Origin: Pteria penguin
Lineage: Eukaryota; Mollusca; Bivalvia; Pterioida; Pteriidae
NCBI GenBank assembly: GCA_035048485.1
Contig: CM068587.1
Span: 54,820,501-54,884,500 of the forward strand
DNA: 64,000 nt
Reading direction: 5' to 3'
The stretch's first letter is position 1, and every line of letters begins with the position of its first letter. Position numbers and translations under genes: made by a program. Positions 1 to 11,340 of the stretch are shown here, one piece after another. Below the pieces are notes generated by a model. The model was not told where the DNA came from, ran no database searches, and saw only the letters and a list, made by a program, of their open reading frames with translations.

Positions 1-1076
1 ATACGAGATCACCGTAAAAATAAGGATGGGAAATTCCATTGGATACATACTGTTGAAAAGAAATATTTCCAAATTTAGATAGAAGTTCTGAATAAGATTT
101 GAAGAATTTGCCGAATGTTTTTCTTAACTTGTGATATCTGTAACCCTGAGTAAAAAGTTTAGTAGTAATTAGTAAATTTCGTTTATGAAAGTCCAAAACA
201 TCGGTGCAGCCTCTGACAAATCGAACTAATTGAGATATATAGATACCATATGATGGGAGTCGAGGAACATCGCCATCCAAGTAAGGGAAATTTACAATAG
301 GAAATCCAAAATCCTCACGTTTATCATAAATATTAGTATATATTAGGTGGTTGATAATTTTGATGTTTAAATCTAAGAAAGGTGTAGATTTATCTCAAGT
401 ATTAGCTTTATTCAATGTGAGCTCTGGTGGATAAATTTCTGATATAAATTGTTCGAATTCAGGGTTGTCGATAACCAAAATATCATCCAGGTATCTACAA
501 GTATTATTGAATTTGTCAATGAGGTCAAAACGTTTTGATTTTTGAAGAGAAACCATAAAATACCTCTCATAACAATAAAGAAATAAATCTGCTATCAGAG
601 GCGCGCAGTTAGTACCCATAGAAATCCCTACTATTTGTTGATATATCTTGCCATCAAATTGCACAAAAATATTATTCATGAGATAATCTAGTGCTTTACA
701 TAATTCCTTGCAAGTCCAGTATTTATATGAAGTATATTGTTTGTTGGAAAAGAATCCGGAGTTATTGGAAGTACATATGTACGTTTTAGATTCTCTGTGA
801 AAACACCATTGTATAAGAAACAGCAACTTGCTTTTAATCAAATCATGAGGCAAAAATGTATAAAGTGTAGAAAAATCAAATGTAGAAATTTGAGTCGCTT
901 TGAAAATTAGCGAAAGAAGTTTGTCTATAACTTCATGAGAATTTTTAATCGACCAAAAGTAATTGATGTTACTATTATGAAATGCGACATCACAATATTT
1001 GATAATATGATCTTTTATAGCAGTTAGAGCAGACGTAATATGCTTCGATAGTACCGTAGTAGAGCAGTGGCTAGAA
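1..1076 (-). mobile_element. Naiad-type Penelope-like element, copy A (reverse transcriptase part)
   Basis: The minus strand encodes the reverse transcriptase of a Penelope-like retroelement. Visible motifs are FDFSTLYT (motif A), GISMGTNCAPL (motif B; P of the usual GIPMGT changed to S) and YLDDIL (catalytic Asp pair at 482-487). Its protein is nearly identical by eye to copy C at 46265-47353. The frame is open over the whole stretch except for one TGA at 395-397, and copy C has a TGA at the same codon. The 5' end is truncated at about 1076, where homology to copy C stops, and the 3' end runs off the window. Family knowledge: Penelope-like RTs are related to telomerase RT. It is a truncated copy that cannot encode the endonuclease. 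Confidence 0.88.
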
Positions 1077-1447
1077 TGTAAAAAATAACTTTTATAATTT
1101 GCAACAAACATTATATTACTGAGATGCATGTTGCACGAAATAACCTTTATCTGTGATCTGCAAGCCTAACAAAGTGTTGTTGTTTTATATAGTTTAAACC
1201 AGAATTAAAAATTCATGCGACATCACAATATTTGATAATATGATCTTTTATAGCAGTTAGAGCAGACGTAATATGCTTCGATAGTACCGTAGTAGAGCAG
1301 TGGCTAGAATGTAAAAAATAACTTTTATAATTTGCAACAAACATTATATTACTGAGATGCATGTTGCACGAAATAACCTTTATCTGTGATCTGCAAGCCT
1401 AACAAAGTGTTGTTGTTTTATATAGTTTAAACCAGAATTAAAAATTC
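982..1447. repeat. Perfect tandem duplication, 233 bp x 2
   Basis: Bases 982-1214 recur directly as 1215-1447 with no difference that I can see. The unit covers the truncated 5' end of copy A plus about 135 bp of flanking sequence, so the duplication happened after that element landed. Perfect identity suggests a recent event. Confidence 0.9.
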
Positions 1448-2785
1448 ATGGAAAGTGCACTGAAAGTGCATTATGACAATTTTAAAGATTTTACAAAAAT
1501 ACAGAAAGGTCGTACAGTAGAATCTTCAAGATTTTCAATATTTTCACTATAAATAATTCCTTTGTCTTTTTCTGACTAAAACTGCTTGTTAATGTCTTTA
1601 CGAATGGCTTATTCAATAAACTTTTCTCAGAAGTTTTTACTCTACTTTTCTCCGAACTCGGGTTCAAAATACTTAATCGCCTACGACTCAGATATTATGA
1701 GATCATCACATAGACATTAACTGTTGTGCGTACTCTGAATAACCTGATGTACTCTTTTCCTTCAGGGATGTATTTCGACTATTTCTGCGCGTTGGAAACT
1801 TAAAGACCGTCTTTGCACAACCACAGGCACTGCGTTACATGAAGAGTGCCTTTTAACTATCCACATCCCCTATATCTTCTCGTTCCCTTTCCCCTATGGT
1901 AAGAAGTCAGAGTCAGAATGCGGCCGTTTAAATCAGTATTTCCTACATGTTCCGATGATAATCAAAGAAAATAAAGCACTAGCATGTAAAAGAATGTTTT
2001 ACATTTCGATATCTGTCCTCAATTTTTCATTCAAGCATGTTTAAAAGCGCCAAGAAACGCAAATGCGAACGGCGGAACTCGCAGACAGTTTGCTTGCCAC
2101 CTTCTCGCCATGTTGATTCAACTTTGGCAGGGTATAAAGACAAGATCGGTTCAGTGACAAGACTGACATGACCGTGACAAATAAGGATAATTAAGTCATG
2201 AAATGGAATAAATATTTGAAATATATATAAACAGATTCCATCTACATTGAAATATCGTCCGGAATCTCTCTAGCGTTATCCAAGCAAACAATGTAACCTT
2301 ATTTATGTAAATAAACTTGTAACAGATTGCTGGCGAATTGTGTTGAAATGCTTTCTTATGCGCTAATTATTGTATTCTCTAAATATAGGTGGCGAATTTT
2401 CTTCAACACCTCCTTCAGAATTTTTTCTTCATTTGAAGCCAATACTGCAACTGTATTGCGATCGATTGCTTTTCTGTATCTTTTTATGTACTTATTTTTG
2501 GTTGTTCTGCATATCCTTGTAGAGATATGTCGTACAGCTGATTCAAATGACTTTCTTCTTCCTTTTGTTTCATGAAATCAAATTTAGAGAAATAAATGAT
2601 TATGCTTAAAATGACAAGAGAGTACAAATACCGAATATGAGTATTTATTCATAACATTCCAAAAACCTCGAAAACTCATACAGTTTGAGCTCATACCAAG
2701 CTGAGCAAATTAATGGTATTCAGATTTAAATTGACTGGACAGAAAATTATAGAATGTTACAAATCCATTGATTAATTGATTTTTG
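1448..2785. other. Stretch without recognised gene
   Basis: AT-rich sequence with no supported exon. An ORF at 2327-2575 has no recognisable domain; its end (about 2505-2570) resembles the 3' terminus of the Naiad tails. The missing signal-peptide exon of lectin-1 could lie here or up to 3594, but I could not pick one. Confidence 0.4.
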
Positions 2786-2789
2786 TTTT

Positions 2790-3000
2790 AAGTCATTCCA
2801 CGAATATTTCGCACAGCATAGAAATTTATAACTTTGCAACGGACCCTCCCCCCCTTCCCTAAGCACTAAGTTATCTGTTACGTGTCACGCCTACGGCGAC
2901 TTGGGACTTCGGTTTTTACTGTCTCATGCAAAAGACAGGACACCGATGCACCCAGTCTCCCGTTCAGAAGCCGAGCACTTAAGCTACTGAGACGGTTCCT
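2790..3000 (-). mobile_element. tRNA-derived SINE relic
   Basis: Degraded minus-strand copy of the SINE family seen intact at 11069-11340 and 16817-17092. It retains the body pieces 'tttgcaacggaccc' and 'tttttactgtctcatgc' and a decayed tRNA-like head near 2960-3000. No target duplication could be recognised. Confidence 0.6.
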
Positions 3001-3289
3001 TTTTATGGCTGGATAAAACGAAGAACCAGTATATTAAACGCTCTTCTAAAAAGAAGAATATATATCAGTGGAAAATGTAAAAAAAAATCTGTTATTTTGC
3101 TATTAAGAGCCAAAGGTTATGTATTTACTACTTCTCATTCTAGTCAAATTATTTTATTTTACTTCCCTCTTTTTATTCTAATATTTTTATCATATGACCA
3201 TGACTGTGATCAAATAATTTGAAAAGTCGGAGACAGGTAAATCACCACCGACAGTGTTATTGCATACAGTATAAGCGTTCTGTTGAAGG

Positions 3290-3548
3290 AAGAAAGAAAA
3301 GTTACTGACTCGGCCGTATGGCTGAAGTCACTACTGAATTATACAATATATAGTGTAATTATATGAAAAAAAAACACATAAGGACATCACAAAAATATTC
3401 GATTACAGTACAGTCACAATACCGACTTAGAAGACTTAGAAAGGTCATTTCATATGACAATAGTCAATTAATTGGTGTGATTAACCAGTTTACAGACCCA
3501 CCTTCCAACTCACCGCAACAGCAAAATAATCATAAGACCCTCATTAAA
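3290..3548 (-). mobile_element. Naiad 3' tail fragment
   Basis: Minus-strand remnant of the 3' untranslated tail of a Naiad element. It matches the tail of copy C: the terminal stretch near 3300-3340, the 'cgacttag' segment near 3425, and the conserved 'ggttaatcacacc'-type block near 3475-3515. It lies just upstream of the lectin-1 PAN exon. Confidence 0.65.
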
Positions 3549-3594
3549 AGTTTTTCTTGAACTTTTTGTTATGTTGTATGTCTTTTTGCTTCAG

Positions 3595-3849
3595 CAGAAA
3601 GTATAGACTGCGCCTCTTATAACGATGTGTTCACAAGAAAGCTGAACTTCTTGCCATCATCCAACACGTTATTCATTCAGTCCAGCGATATGGCAGATGA
3701 CGTGGTTTCATGTCTGACTGAGTGTTACAAACGGGACACTTGTCTGTCACTGCGATACGCTAATGGACATTGTTACACCTACTCGTGGTTTATGAGTTCC
3801 ATTAATTATGACGTGAACACTGTGGATGGAATATACTACGAAAAGAAAA
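3595..3849 (+). CDS. Lectin-1 exon: PAN-like domain
   Basis: The acceptor is tcag|cag (a NAGNAG pair) and the donor is GTAAGT at 3850. The length of 255 nt keeps phase 1 to phase 1. It is the only paralogue with an extra Cys (SIDCASYND) at the start of the module. Confidence 0.8.
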
Positions 3850-6800
3850 GTAAGTTACATTTCTTTTGTATCTGTGCTTGATTTATTATCACTTTCTGCT
3901 GCTTTGAAATTGATACTCGGGTGTTATTTCACTAAACTTACATTTACACACACAGTCCAATTAATGGTCCTTGTCAAAGATAAATTACTAATTATCATTG
4001 AAAATGTAAAGATTAAATGATAGAAAACACTATTTTCTTAGATTATTCATCATGTCTTATTATGTGCATTGACTGACAAATATCACCAATGATGTTTAGA
4101 AATATTTTTTCACACAAAAGGTAACAGACATTATATGTGTACAACTGAATTATTACGAGGAAAAAGCACATATAAATGTAAGTGGAGATTGACATGCATT
4201 GTTAATGCTATGCTTGTCGTGAGTGAGAGAGTCAGAGAACAATTCACTACACCAATTCAGTGCTGATAGTCACTTCAGTTGACAACCCAACATCAGTGAC
4301 GTACTGCATTGTATTCGGATATGCACTGGGTTTTTTTTTTTTCTTATGCTTTTGGCCAGCATGTCCATGACAAGACTTCTGTCATGAACCCGAGTAAAGT
4401 GGGTTTGTTTTCTTTATCTTTTCTTTTCTTTTTTTTTCCACGTCAAACTATTCAAATGATGTTCAGGAACTCTTATTTTTCTTTTAAAGCTACAATGGGT
4501 CATTATAAATAATAATTCTGAAATAACCATGTTTTTATTACATTAAAGTGAAAATCAACATAGCAAAGGGCAAGAATGCATCACAATCGTCTACATGGTA
4601 CGGTATGCTTACTGCCGATGGCGCTGTTGATGGCAAGATACGTGATTATCCAGGACATTGTATTGAACCATATGCTCATACTGATCACTATGACGGTACC
4701 CCATGGTGGTATGTTGACCTTGGAAGGACCTTTAATATAGTCCAAATAATGCTATATGGAAGACAAGGTAATTGATGAAATATATTGTCTTTTATTGACA
4801 ATGTGACTTTTATACAATATGATATTGAGATCATCACAAAGACTATAGGTCTTGTATTTGGCCCCTCTACAGCCTTATGCAGACTTTTACTTGAACGTTG
4901 CACGCTGACTAACAGGGCGGTGGGGACTGTATGACGGGCCTTGTCCAAACCTCTTTCAGAGGAGACATGGTCCTGAACCTCGTCCCCTCTGACTGTTAGT
5001 CGGGACTCCTACAGATCTAGGATCTCAACTTGCTTTCAGACTGGCAGAGCACGCTTTATCATGTTGATGTCGCATATATTTTTATACCATTATGTGTTTT
5101 ACAATACCTTTGTTTATATTTTTATGACCTCTCAATATGCGATACCTGTTGACCCTTGTTCTTTACATGGAGGATTATTTATAAATTTTTAAATGTACGT
5201 CCTTTGATTGTTCTGCTGTTACGGTGTGTGGGAAGGTGGGCACGTAAACCGGTTAACCACACCATTTGTTTGGCTTTTGTCAAATTAAATGACCGTCCTA
5301 AGTCGGTATCGTAATTGCACTACAATCAAATATTTTTGTAATATGTTATATGTTCTAGTATATTATTTATATTCATGTATTGTATAGCTTTATGGTGACT
5401 TCTGCCACATAACTGAGCCAGTAACTCCTCTTTTTTCTTCCTTGAAAATAAGCACTTGAAAAAAAAAACCTTCAAGTTTAGTTTCTCCCCAGTTTTGATT
5501 CTATTCACCTGCTAAATAAAGACTGTCTTCAATATTTTCCTCACAGAAAATAAACTTTATGTACCATAGTAGATTATTGCAAATGCGTAATATTATAATT
5601 TGTGATGTGACAATTCATGATATTTCTGAGGTTGCATTACTGTAATATTTTAAGAAAATTACTTCATCGTTCATTTCTTTTATCCTATCTACCATAGGGC
5701 ACTATTTTATTTTAATTAACCGTCATACATCTAGACGTCGATATGTCAAATTATCAAAAGAAATTTCTTATAGCCTATTGTACACGAATTCTTCTGATTG
5801 GTATGTCATGCCAACATAGGGTTGAATCGTACGTCCGAGTGCTAGGTTTATGTTCTTTCATAATTACAACTGTTTTGGTATTGCTGGTAGCGTATTATTT
5901 TTCCATGGGGATTCACTAACCAAGTTTTAGGCTAAAGTACTGACACAAAATATATGCGTCAAACGTTTCTGATATATTTCTAATTTTTACAGAGAAGTTC
6001 TTCCCATTTGAAAAGTTCTGCTCTCTTGTAAGCTCATAAATATTTGGACTTTCCTGTGCGTTGACTGCGGTAATTTTTAAGATTTCCGTTCTCAGACTTT
6101 TATCACCTCAGATTATGTATGTTACTTCTTCACTCTTTTTCACAAAGTTGTTTTGTGTTATTTTTAATCCGATATTCAAAAAGTCTTTTTACATGATATA
6201 CCAGGTTTGCCTTAGACATCAGGAATCATCACAAAACTTTTAACATAAATATAGCCTTTGATCAAATAACCTTCCTGACAACGAGTTTGATTATACAATG
6301 TAATGTTTTCAAAACTTTAACGAGGAAATTTACAACTATGATTATGAAATTTAAAAAAAAATTATATTTATTTATATATTTTTATGATTTCTCAACTTTG
6401 GATACTTGTTTTCCTTTTTTCTTTTTTTTTTTTTTTTTTTTTTTTTTTTATTTTGTTTTGTTTGTTTTTATGAGTTTTACTCAGGTTTTTGTTTTTGTTT
6501 TTTTTCTATATGGAGGATTATTTAAATGTGTGTCCTTTGATTGTACTGCATATGTCCTGAGTGAGAGGATGGGCCTGTAAACCGGTTAACCATATCAATA
6601 CATGAGTTTCCAGATACGGAACCGGACAGACTTTTTCGAATATTACGCGCTCCTCGTGTCAAAGGTGGGACATGTTTACATCCGTCTCTGTGTAGAGTCA
6701 ATAGCCCGCTAGGTTTAAACGCTGATGAATCAACAAATACATGAAGGATAATAATGTTCATATGTTGAAATAGATTTAATAAACAGAACTATTGGTTTCA

Positions 6801-7632
6801 TCAGCGACCTTTCTTTCTCTTTTTGGGATGGTTTAGATCTTCAGTAAAGCGGATCCCGTTGGAAAGTAGGCTTCTACAAAAAATTATAAAAATTATCGGG
6901 GGAAATGTAATACATGAACATCTAGGATAATTTATCTTGACAATGCTCAACAAATTAGGTTTGGTAGTTTCACTGAAAATGAAAAATTCGTTATAATTTA
7001 CAATAAACAAGATATCCTTTACTATGACGGCCAGCGGTGTCCCGCCTTTACTTTCAAATGCGTCTCAAGGAGCCCATAAAACCGAAACTTGACGGTCCCG
7101 ATTTGTATTTCGAAACTGATATTGAGTACTATTTGCTAATTAATTGACCGTCCTAGTTCGGTATCGCATCTGTCGTAAAATCAATATTTATGTAATGTCT
7201 TTGCATGTATTGTATCACCTGTTACAGAATTTTATTGTATATCTCCTTGGTGACTTCTGTCCTACAGCTAAGTCAGATGTCTTTCCTTTTCCCTTGCACA
7301 TCTCCTTGGTGACTTCTGCCCTACAGCTAAGTCAAATGTCTTTCTCTTTCCCCTTTATGATCATTATATAACATGTGATGTAATGCGCAACTCTAACATA
7401 ATTTTCTATATTCGTTTTAGTTGCCTACATGCACGATTTGAATATAACGGTTGGTAATACAGCAAATGTCGTCGTTACAAAATGTGGCTACTTCAAGGGA
7501 CCTTTGATATTTACAGATCTAGAGTTCAGTTGTCCACCAATGACCCAAGGAAATTATGTGAAAATTCAAAAATCATCTGACACTCCAGACTATTATTTAG
7601 TTTTGTGCGAAGTTGAAGTATTTGGGTTTTAG
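3595..7632 (+). CDS. Lectin-1: PAN-like plus fucolectin-type (FTP) secreted protein, 5' exon missing
   Basis: Three exons are visible: 3595-3849, 4549-4767 and 7421-7632, all joined in phase 1, ending in TAG at 7630-7632. The first exon encodes a small Cys-rich PAN/apple-like module (C-x3-C-x6-C spacing around SCLTECYKRDTC). Exons two and three make an FTP domain, the fold of eel fucolectin and tachylectin-4. Its hallmarks are ASQSST, AVDG, PWWYVDLGR and, near the C-terminus, LCEVEVFGF. Family knowledge: such domains bind carbohydrate, often fucose, in secreted innate-immune lectins. The canonical fucose-contacting RxD after the VDLG segment is not seen (GRQ then VAYM), so the ligand is uncertain. 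By analogy with lectin-2 a signal-peptide exon should lie upstream; I did not find it. An AATAAA lies near 7790. Intron 2 holds Naiad tails and a TIR element. Confidence 0.78.
4549..4767 (+). CDS. Lectin-1 exon: FTP domain, N-terminal half
   Basis: 219 nt, the same length as in lectin-2 and lectin-3. Acceptor ...taaag, donor GTAATT. Carries NASQSSTW, AVDGK and PWWYVDLGR. Confidence 0.85.
4814..5436 (+). mobile_element. Naiad 3' tail in lectin-1 intron
   Basis: 5'-truncated element that begins at the very end of the RT reading frame (the sequence around 'gatattgagatcatca' of copy C) and continues through the whole 3' untranslated tail to the terminal 'gagccagtaactcctctttt'. It is nearly identical to 47440-48050. 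Confidence 0.88.
6360..7365 (+). mobile_element. Naiad 3' tail split by another element, with duplicated terminus
   Basis: Tail sequence runs 6360-6602, is interrupted by a TIR element (6603-7119), and resumes at about 7139. The last about 66 bp are present twice in tandem (about 7234-7300 and 7301-7365; both contain 'ctccttggtgacttctg' and 'cctacagctaagtca'). A poly-T run sits near 6421-6449. Confidence 0.7.
6603..7119. mobile_element. Non-autonomous TIR DNA element
   Basis: The left end 'gagtttccagatacggaacc' and the reverse complement of the right end, 'cagtttcgaaatacaaatcg', match at most positions. Inner blocks ('gggctcctt', 'cgggacacc' type) also pair in inverted orientation. It encodes no credible transposase. 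A related fragment lies at 27830-28040 in opposite orientation. Confidence 0.6.
7421..7632 (+). CDS. Lectin-1 terminal exon: FTP domain, C-terminal half
   Basis: Acceptor ttttag at 7420; 212 nt. Encodes LNITVGN, KCGYFKGP, FSCPP, GNYVKIQ and LCEVEVFGF followed by TAG. Matches the terminal exons of lectin-2 and lectin-3. Confidence 0.85.
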
Positions 7633-8505
7633 GTTCATTGATAAGCTTTTATGTACATGGATATAACAGGGAGTCGCTATGAGAGGAGAAAGAGGTTGAA
7701 CAAGCGAAATCATGGGGTAAATGACGGTAGAAAGCGGAGGTCAAGAGGAGCAATACCCTTTGTCCAGTCCTTTGGGTATTTTGTCGAAATAAAAACTAAT
7801 TTATGGTCACCTTGTTATTGTTATTATGATTTGTTACTGACATGAAATTACATTCTTATTTTCTATCAGTCGCGCTAAGCCATTTACGAGACTTCTATAC
7901 CATGTCAAGTACATGTGTAATGTTAAATGAAGAAAAGTATGTGTGTGTTAAAGACACCCCATTTATGAATGTCTGGTCGTATTCATTTTATTAAATGCTT
8001 CATAACATATATAAGCAGAGGTTTTATTCATTATTAACAAACTGCTTTGTATTTGTATTATTGGGATGTTTATTTCAATACCATTTTTCCAATATCGTTG
8101 CCATATGTTTTACAATACAATGTTCTTTACTAGCATAGCTATAGCTTCATTACACATATTTCACGTGAACATAGAATAGTGTTCCCCGATGGTACCTGTT
8201 TCGTCTCTGATTATTCTTGTCTTCACTAATTCAGTGGGAATTCTACACTATTTTTAAATTAATTTGATTTATTTTTACACTCCTTTTCAAATTGCAGTAG
8301 TGAAGTGATCATAAGAAACAAAGAATCGCTCGAGTTCTTAAACACTTAATGTCTTAAATGTCTTTGAAGAGACTGTATGTTTTGAGTATTTAAAGTAAGT
8401 GTCCTTGTTTCTTCTTCCTCCATAACATTAGATTTTCGTAAATACAACGATGACATAGCAACACTTACTTTTGTTGTCTATAATAGATACATGTATAGAT
8501 CATAC
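7633..8505. other. Lectin-1 3' flank, no further gene seen
   Basis: A short open frame at 7651-7845 has no recognisable domain. Nothing else is supported before the dispersed repeat at 8510. Confidence 0.4.
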
Positions 8506-8509
8506 ACCT

Positions 8510-8705
8510 TTCACTTTTGTGCACCAGATGCGCATTTCGACAACTTATGTCTCTTCAGTGATGCTCGTGGCAGAATGATTGGAATTCACATAAGATGTAA
8601 ATATTTGAAGTGTTGAAACCAAAATGACCGAAAAGTGAACTAAAGAATAAATCTAAGGACAGAGCTATGCATGAGGGAGATATTCCTTAGTTTTAGAATG
8701 ATTTT
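8510..8705 (+). repeat. Dispersed bivalve-type repeat
   Basis: Contains the core 'ttttgtgcaccagatgcgca' followed by a block ending 'atgctcgtggcagaatgatt'. A second copy is at 51270-51475 and a short core-only copy near 8888. I associate this core with abundant repeats of bivalve genomes; its class is unknown to me. Confidence 0.6.
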
Positions 8706-8937
8706 CATAATTTCATGACTGAAAATTTTAAGTTTATATTACATGTCATAAAAAAGCACTGACAAGTAGAATTTCAGTACAAAAGCACTGAAAACTAGAC
8801 TTGTGAAGCCCTCGGGGACTATCGGTCCCACAGCAGTGACACCGGCCTAGTGGTTATAATGAATATAGAACTTCTATTCCATTCAATTTTGTGCACCAGA
8901 TGCGCATTTATGTCATCCCCTTGGTAGATGCATTAAC

Positions 8938-9050
8938 TGAGAAATACACATGTACAAATGATATGTGTCCTATGGTACATGCATACTGAGAAATACAAAA
9001 GATATGTGTCCTGTGGTACAAACATGTACATACTGAGAAATACCAATGAT
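8938..9050. repeat. Short imperfect tandem repeat
   Basis: About 2.3 units of roughly 50 bp, each starting 'ctgagaaatac' and containing 'gatatgtgtcct.tggtaca'. Confidence 0.6.
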
Positions 9051-9052
9051 CT

Positions 9053-9274
9053 GGGGCCAGTTGTTCAAAACTTTAACCACTGGCTAAGCAAACCGGTAGA
9101 TAAAGGTTGAGATGCAATTAATTTGTGTAAATATGTATATTACATTACAATCTGTGTTTTACATACTACAAATCACTACACAGACTATCTTTTAAAGTGT
9201 TCTCATTTCAAAGATATAGTCAGATGTAATTTAACCATTGGTTAGTTTAAGGTAAGTTTCGAACAGTTGGTCCC
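9053..9274. mobile_element. MITE with terminal inverted repeats
   Basis: 222-bp element. The left end 'ggggccagttgttcaaaact' is the imperfect inverse complement of the right end (complement reads 'gggaccaactgttcgaaact'). The interior is AT-rich and non-coding. A target duplication was not evident. Confidence 0.72.
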
Positions 9275-9744
9275 TGTATTATTAACTTGATTTGAGATTG
9301 GATTATCCACAAGATATTTTGTTCATGTTTTCTGTATACATGCGATATGATTAAATTTGATTATTGTATATAAATGTCTTTATTTGTTGTGCACGGCAAG
9401 ATAAGTTCTCTTATACATTATGGTGATTGCCTTTTATTTATGGACTTTGCGTATGTACGCTTACAGACCTGCTCACTTGTTATGATCGATAGTCCAGTCC
9501 AAATAATTCACTTGAATGTTTATTTTTTCTTTTCTGTTCTTTTCTGTTTAATGATATTTAATATGAATACTAAGTCCATCAGGGCTGTAGCAACATTCAA
9601 AAAACAAATACCTTATTATTCTATTGCAATTTTTGTTTTAATTTTCAAGATACATATTATGAAAATTAAGTAACAATCAACTCACTCCATGATGTTATTT
9701 AGTGGCATCTGTTATGCCAGAACCAAATTGTTAAATTATTTCTT

Positions 9745-10190
9745 TTTGCGAGAAATATTTTCCAGCAGACTGTTGGCATTCCAACTACAGACATATATTT
9801 GTACTCTTACGAGACAGAACTCATTCAGTCTCTACAGGAAAGAACAAGTATTTCGTCTGACTTGATTTCACAAAGATATACATTGGCAACGGTATGTCCA
9901 TAAATAGTCCAAACTTTCAGGATAAGCTCGGTCATTTGCTTATCAAGGTGGCAACAGAAATAAAGAGCAACACCTCTGTTTTATACCTAGATATTATCTT
10001 TTCTACTGGCAGGAATGGCCATTTACATATCTGCCTTTGTGACAAAGGTGACGTGACAGGGGAAGTTCAATGAGATCGATACAGTGATAGACAGTATGAA
10101 GTCCCCCTTTCCATACAGAATGTTATACGACATTCTGGAAAATAATTATGTGCAGTGACACAGATCTAACAAATTAAATATATCACTTTA
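9745..10190 (+). pseudogene. Decayed Naiad reverse transcriptase fragment
   Basis: Broken RT coding sequence resembling copy B: a remnant of QQIVGIPMGT as 'FQQTVGIPT', then YLYSYETELIQSL, then out-of-frame pieces. It is followed by material matching the stretch after motif C. Many frameshifts make it an old copy. Confidence 0.7.
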
Positions 10191-10439
10191 CATTGAATAA
10201 GAGAGGCTTCTAGGGAACATTTGCTATGGTGTAGCATGCTTAATCTTTCTAGACATATTAGCAATTAGTCTTGCTAAAACCAGCAACACTAAATTTGCTG
10301 GATTTTGAACATAATACATCCCACAGTACTCTTTCGAATTTATTACTATAGATATTTACCATGTAAACCTCTACAAATCGAAGTCCAAACACCATGACAG
10401 TATAAACATATAAACACATACATATAAATGTATATATTA

Positions 10440-10585
10440 TGTAACACAAGAAATTATGGATCCCTATTAAAGCAGAGAAGGGATCAGGTGCCATGGTGGA
10501 GTAAGCATCCCCTGCCGACCGGTCACATCCGCCGTGAGTCTGAGGGAGCAGGTGCCATGGTGGAGTAAGCATCCCTGCCAAATGT
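10440..10585 (-). repeat. Duplicated short module of Naiad-tail type
   Basis: Two direct copies of 'aggtgccatggtggagtaag' at about 10486 and 10550. They match the module (cagg-agatgcttactcc-cgggcacctg) found in several Naiad-type tails of the window, here on the opposite strand. Confidence 0.55.
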
Positions 10586-11068
10586 CACTAGTGTATGCGA
10601 ATTAGTATTATTCGCAGTCACAGAAGGAGGAAACGAGCGGCTTATGTCATGATCAGTACAAATAATACAATATGGATAATGCAAACTGGCTAACTACTTT
10701 GAAATAAGGAAGTCAACGTGCCAGACAACCATCTATTATATGAGCAAATAAGGTCTTTAAAAAGGCCATAAAATTTGCAGAATGTTGACTATCATGTTCC
10801 TATTACTGAATAACTAAACAACACCGTAAGAAACATTCGCAAAAGTTTTTCGTGAAACACGCTAATGGTCTCATTTCAGATTTATTTTTCTAGTTTCCAC
10901 GTTAGTACAATATTGTGGGTACCGGTGAAGCATCACCAGTTGCATTCTTAATATACATGTATTATAAACCCTCCACGGTAGTTCATGACTCTACGTTTTT
11001 CGAACCCGGACCGTCTGTGCCGCAAGCCAAGCGCTTAACCATAAGTCTGCCGGTAAAGTGGAGTGGGT

Positions 11069-11340
11069 TTTGATTGATTGATTATTGTTTTACGCCACGA
11101 TTATTTCACGTATATGGTGACTGCATCTGCCTGATGCATTGTATACACATTTAGACCTTTGCAATGGACCCACCCGAAGCAGTTAGGGATCTTCAACGTG
11201 CCACACCTACCGTGATACGGGAACTCGGATTTTACTGCCTCATCCGAAAGACCGAACACCGGTGTGCCCAGGGCAGGAGTCGAACCCGGGACCTCTCGGT
11301 CATGAGCCGAGCACCTTATCCACTAGACCACACCAGCTGT
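11069..11340 (-). mobile_element. tRNA-derived SINE with 12-bp target duplication
   Basis: Minus-strand SINE. The tRNA-like head at the right end carries A-box (TGGTCTAGTGG) and B-box (GGTTCGACTCC) promoter elements on the minus strand. The body is conserved and the 3' end is a 'caatcaatca'-type simple tail at 11069-11080. The perfect duplication agtggagtgggt flanks it at 11057-11068 and 11341-11352, proving retrotransposition. Confidence 0.93.

Noticed and set aside
4688..4948. Minus-strand frames beginning MDKARHTVPTALL and its near copies at 37777 and 47340
   Set aside because: Reverse-strand reading of the Naiad 3' tail, repeated because the tail is repeated; no protein family.
6700..6830. 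Hammerhead ribozyme (ctgatga near 6720 and, inverted, near 6800)
   Set aside because: No matching GAAA core and stems at the right spacing. Naiads are also reported to lack canonical hammerheads.
9374..9673. Signal-containing exon of the EGF gene (MSLFVVHGK)
   Set aside because: No GT donor in the needed phase and no resemblance to a signal peptide followed by the family N-terminus.
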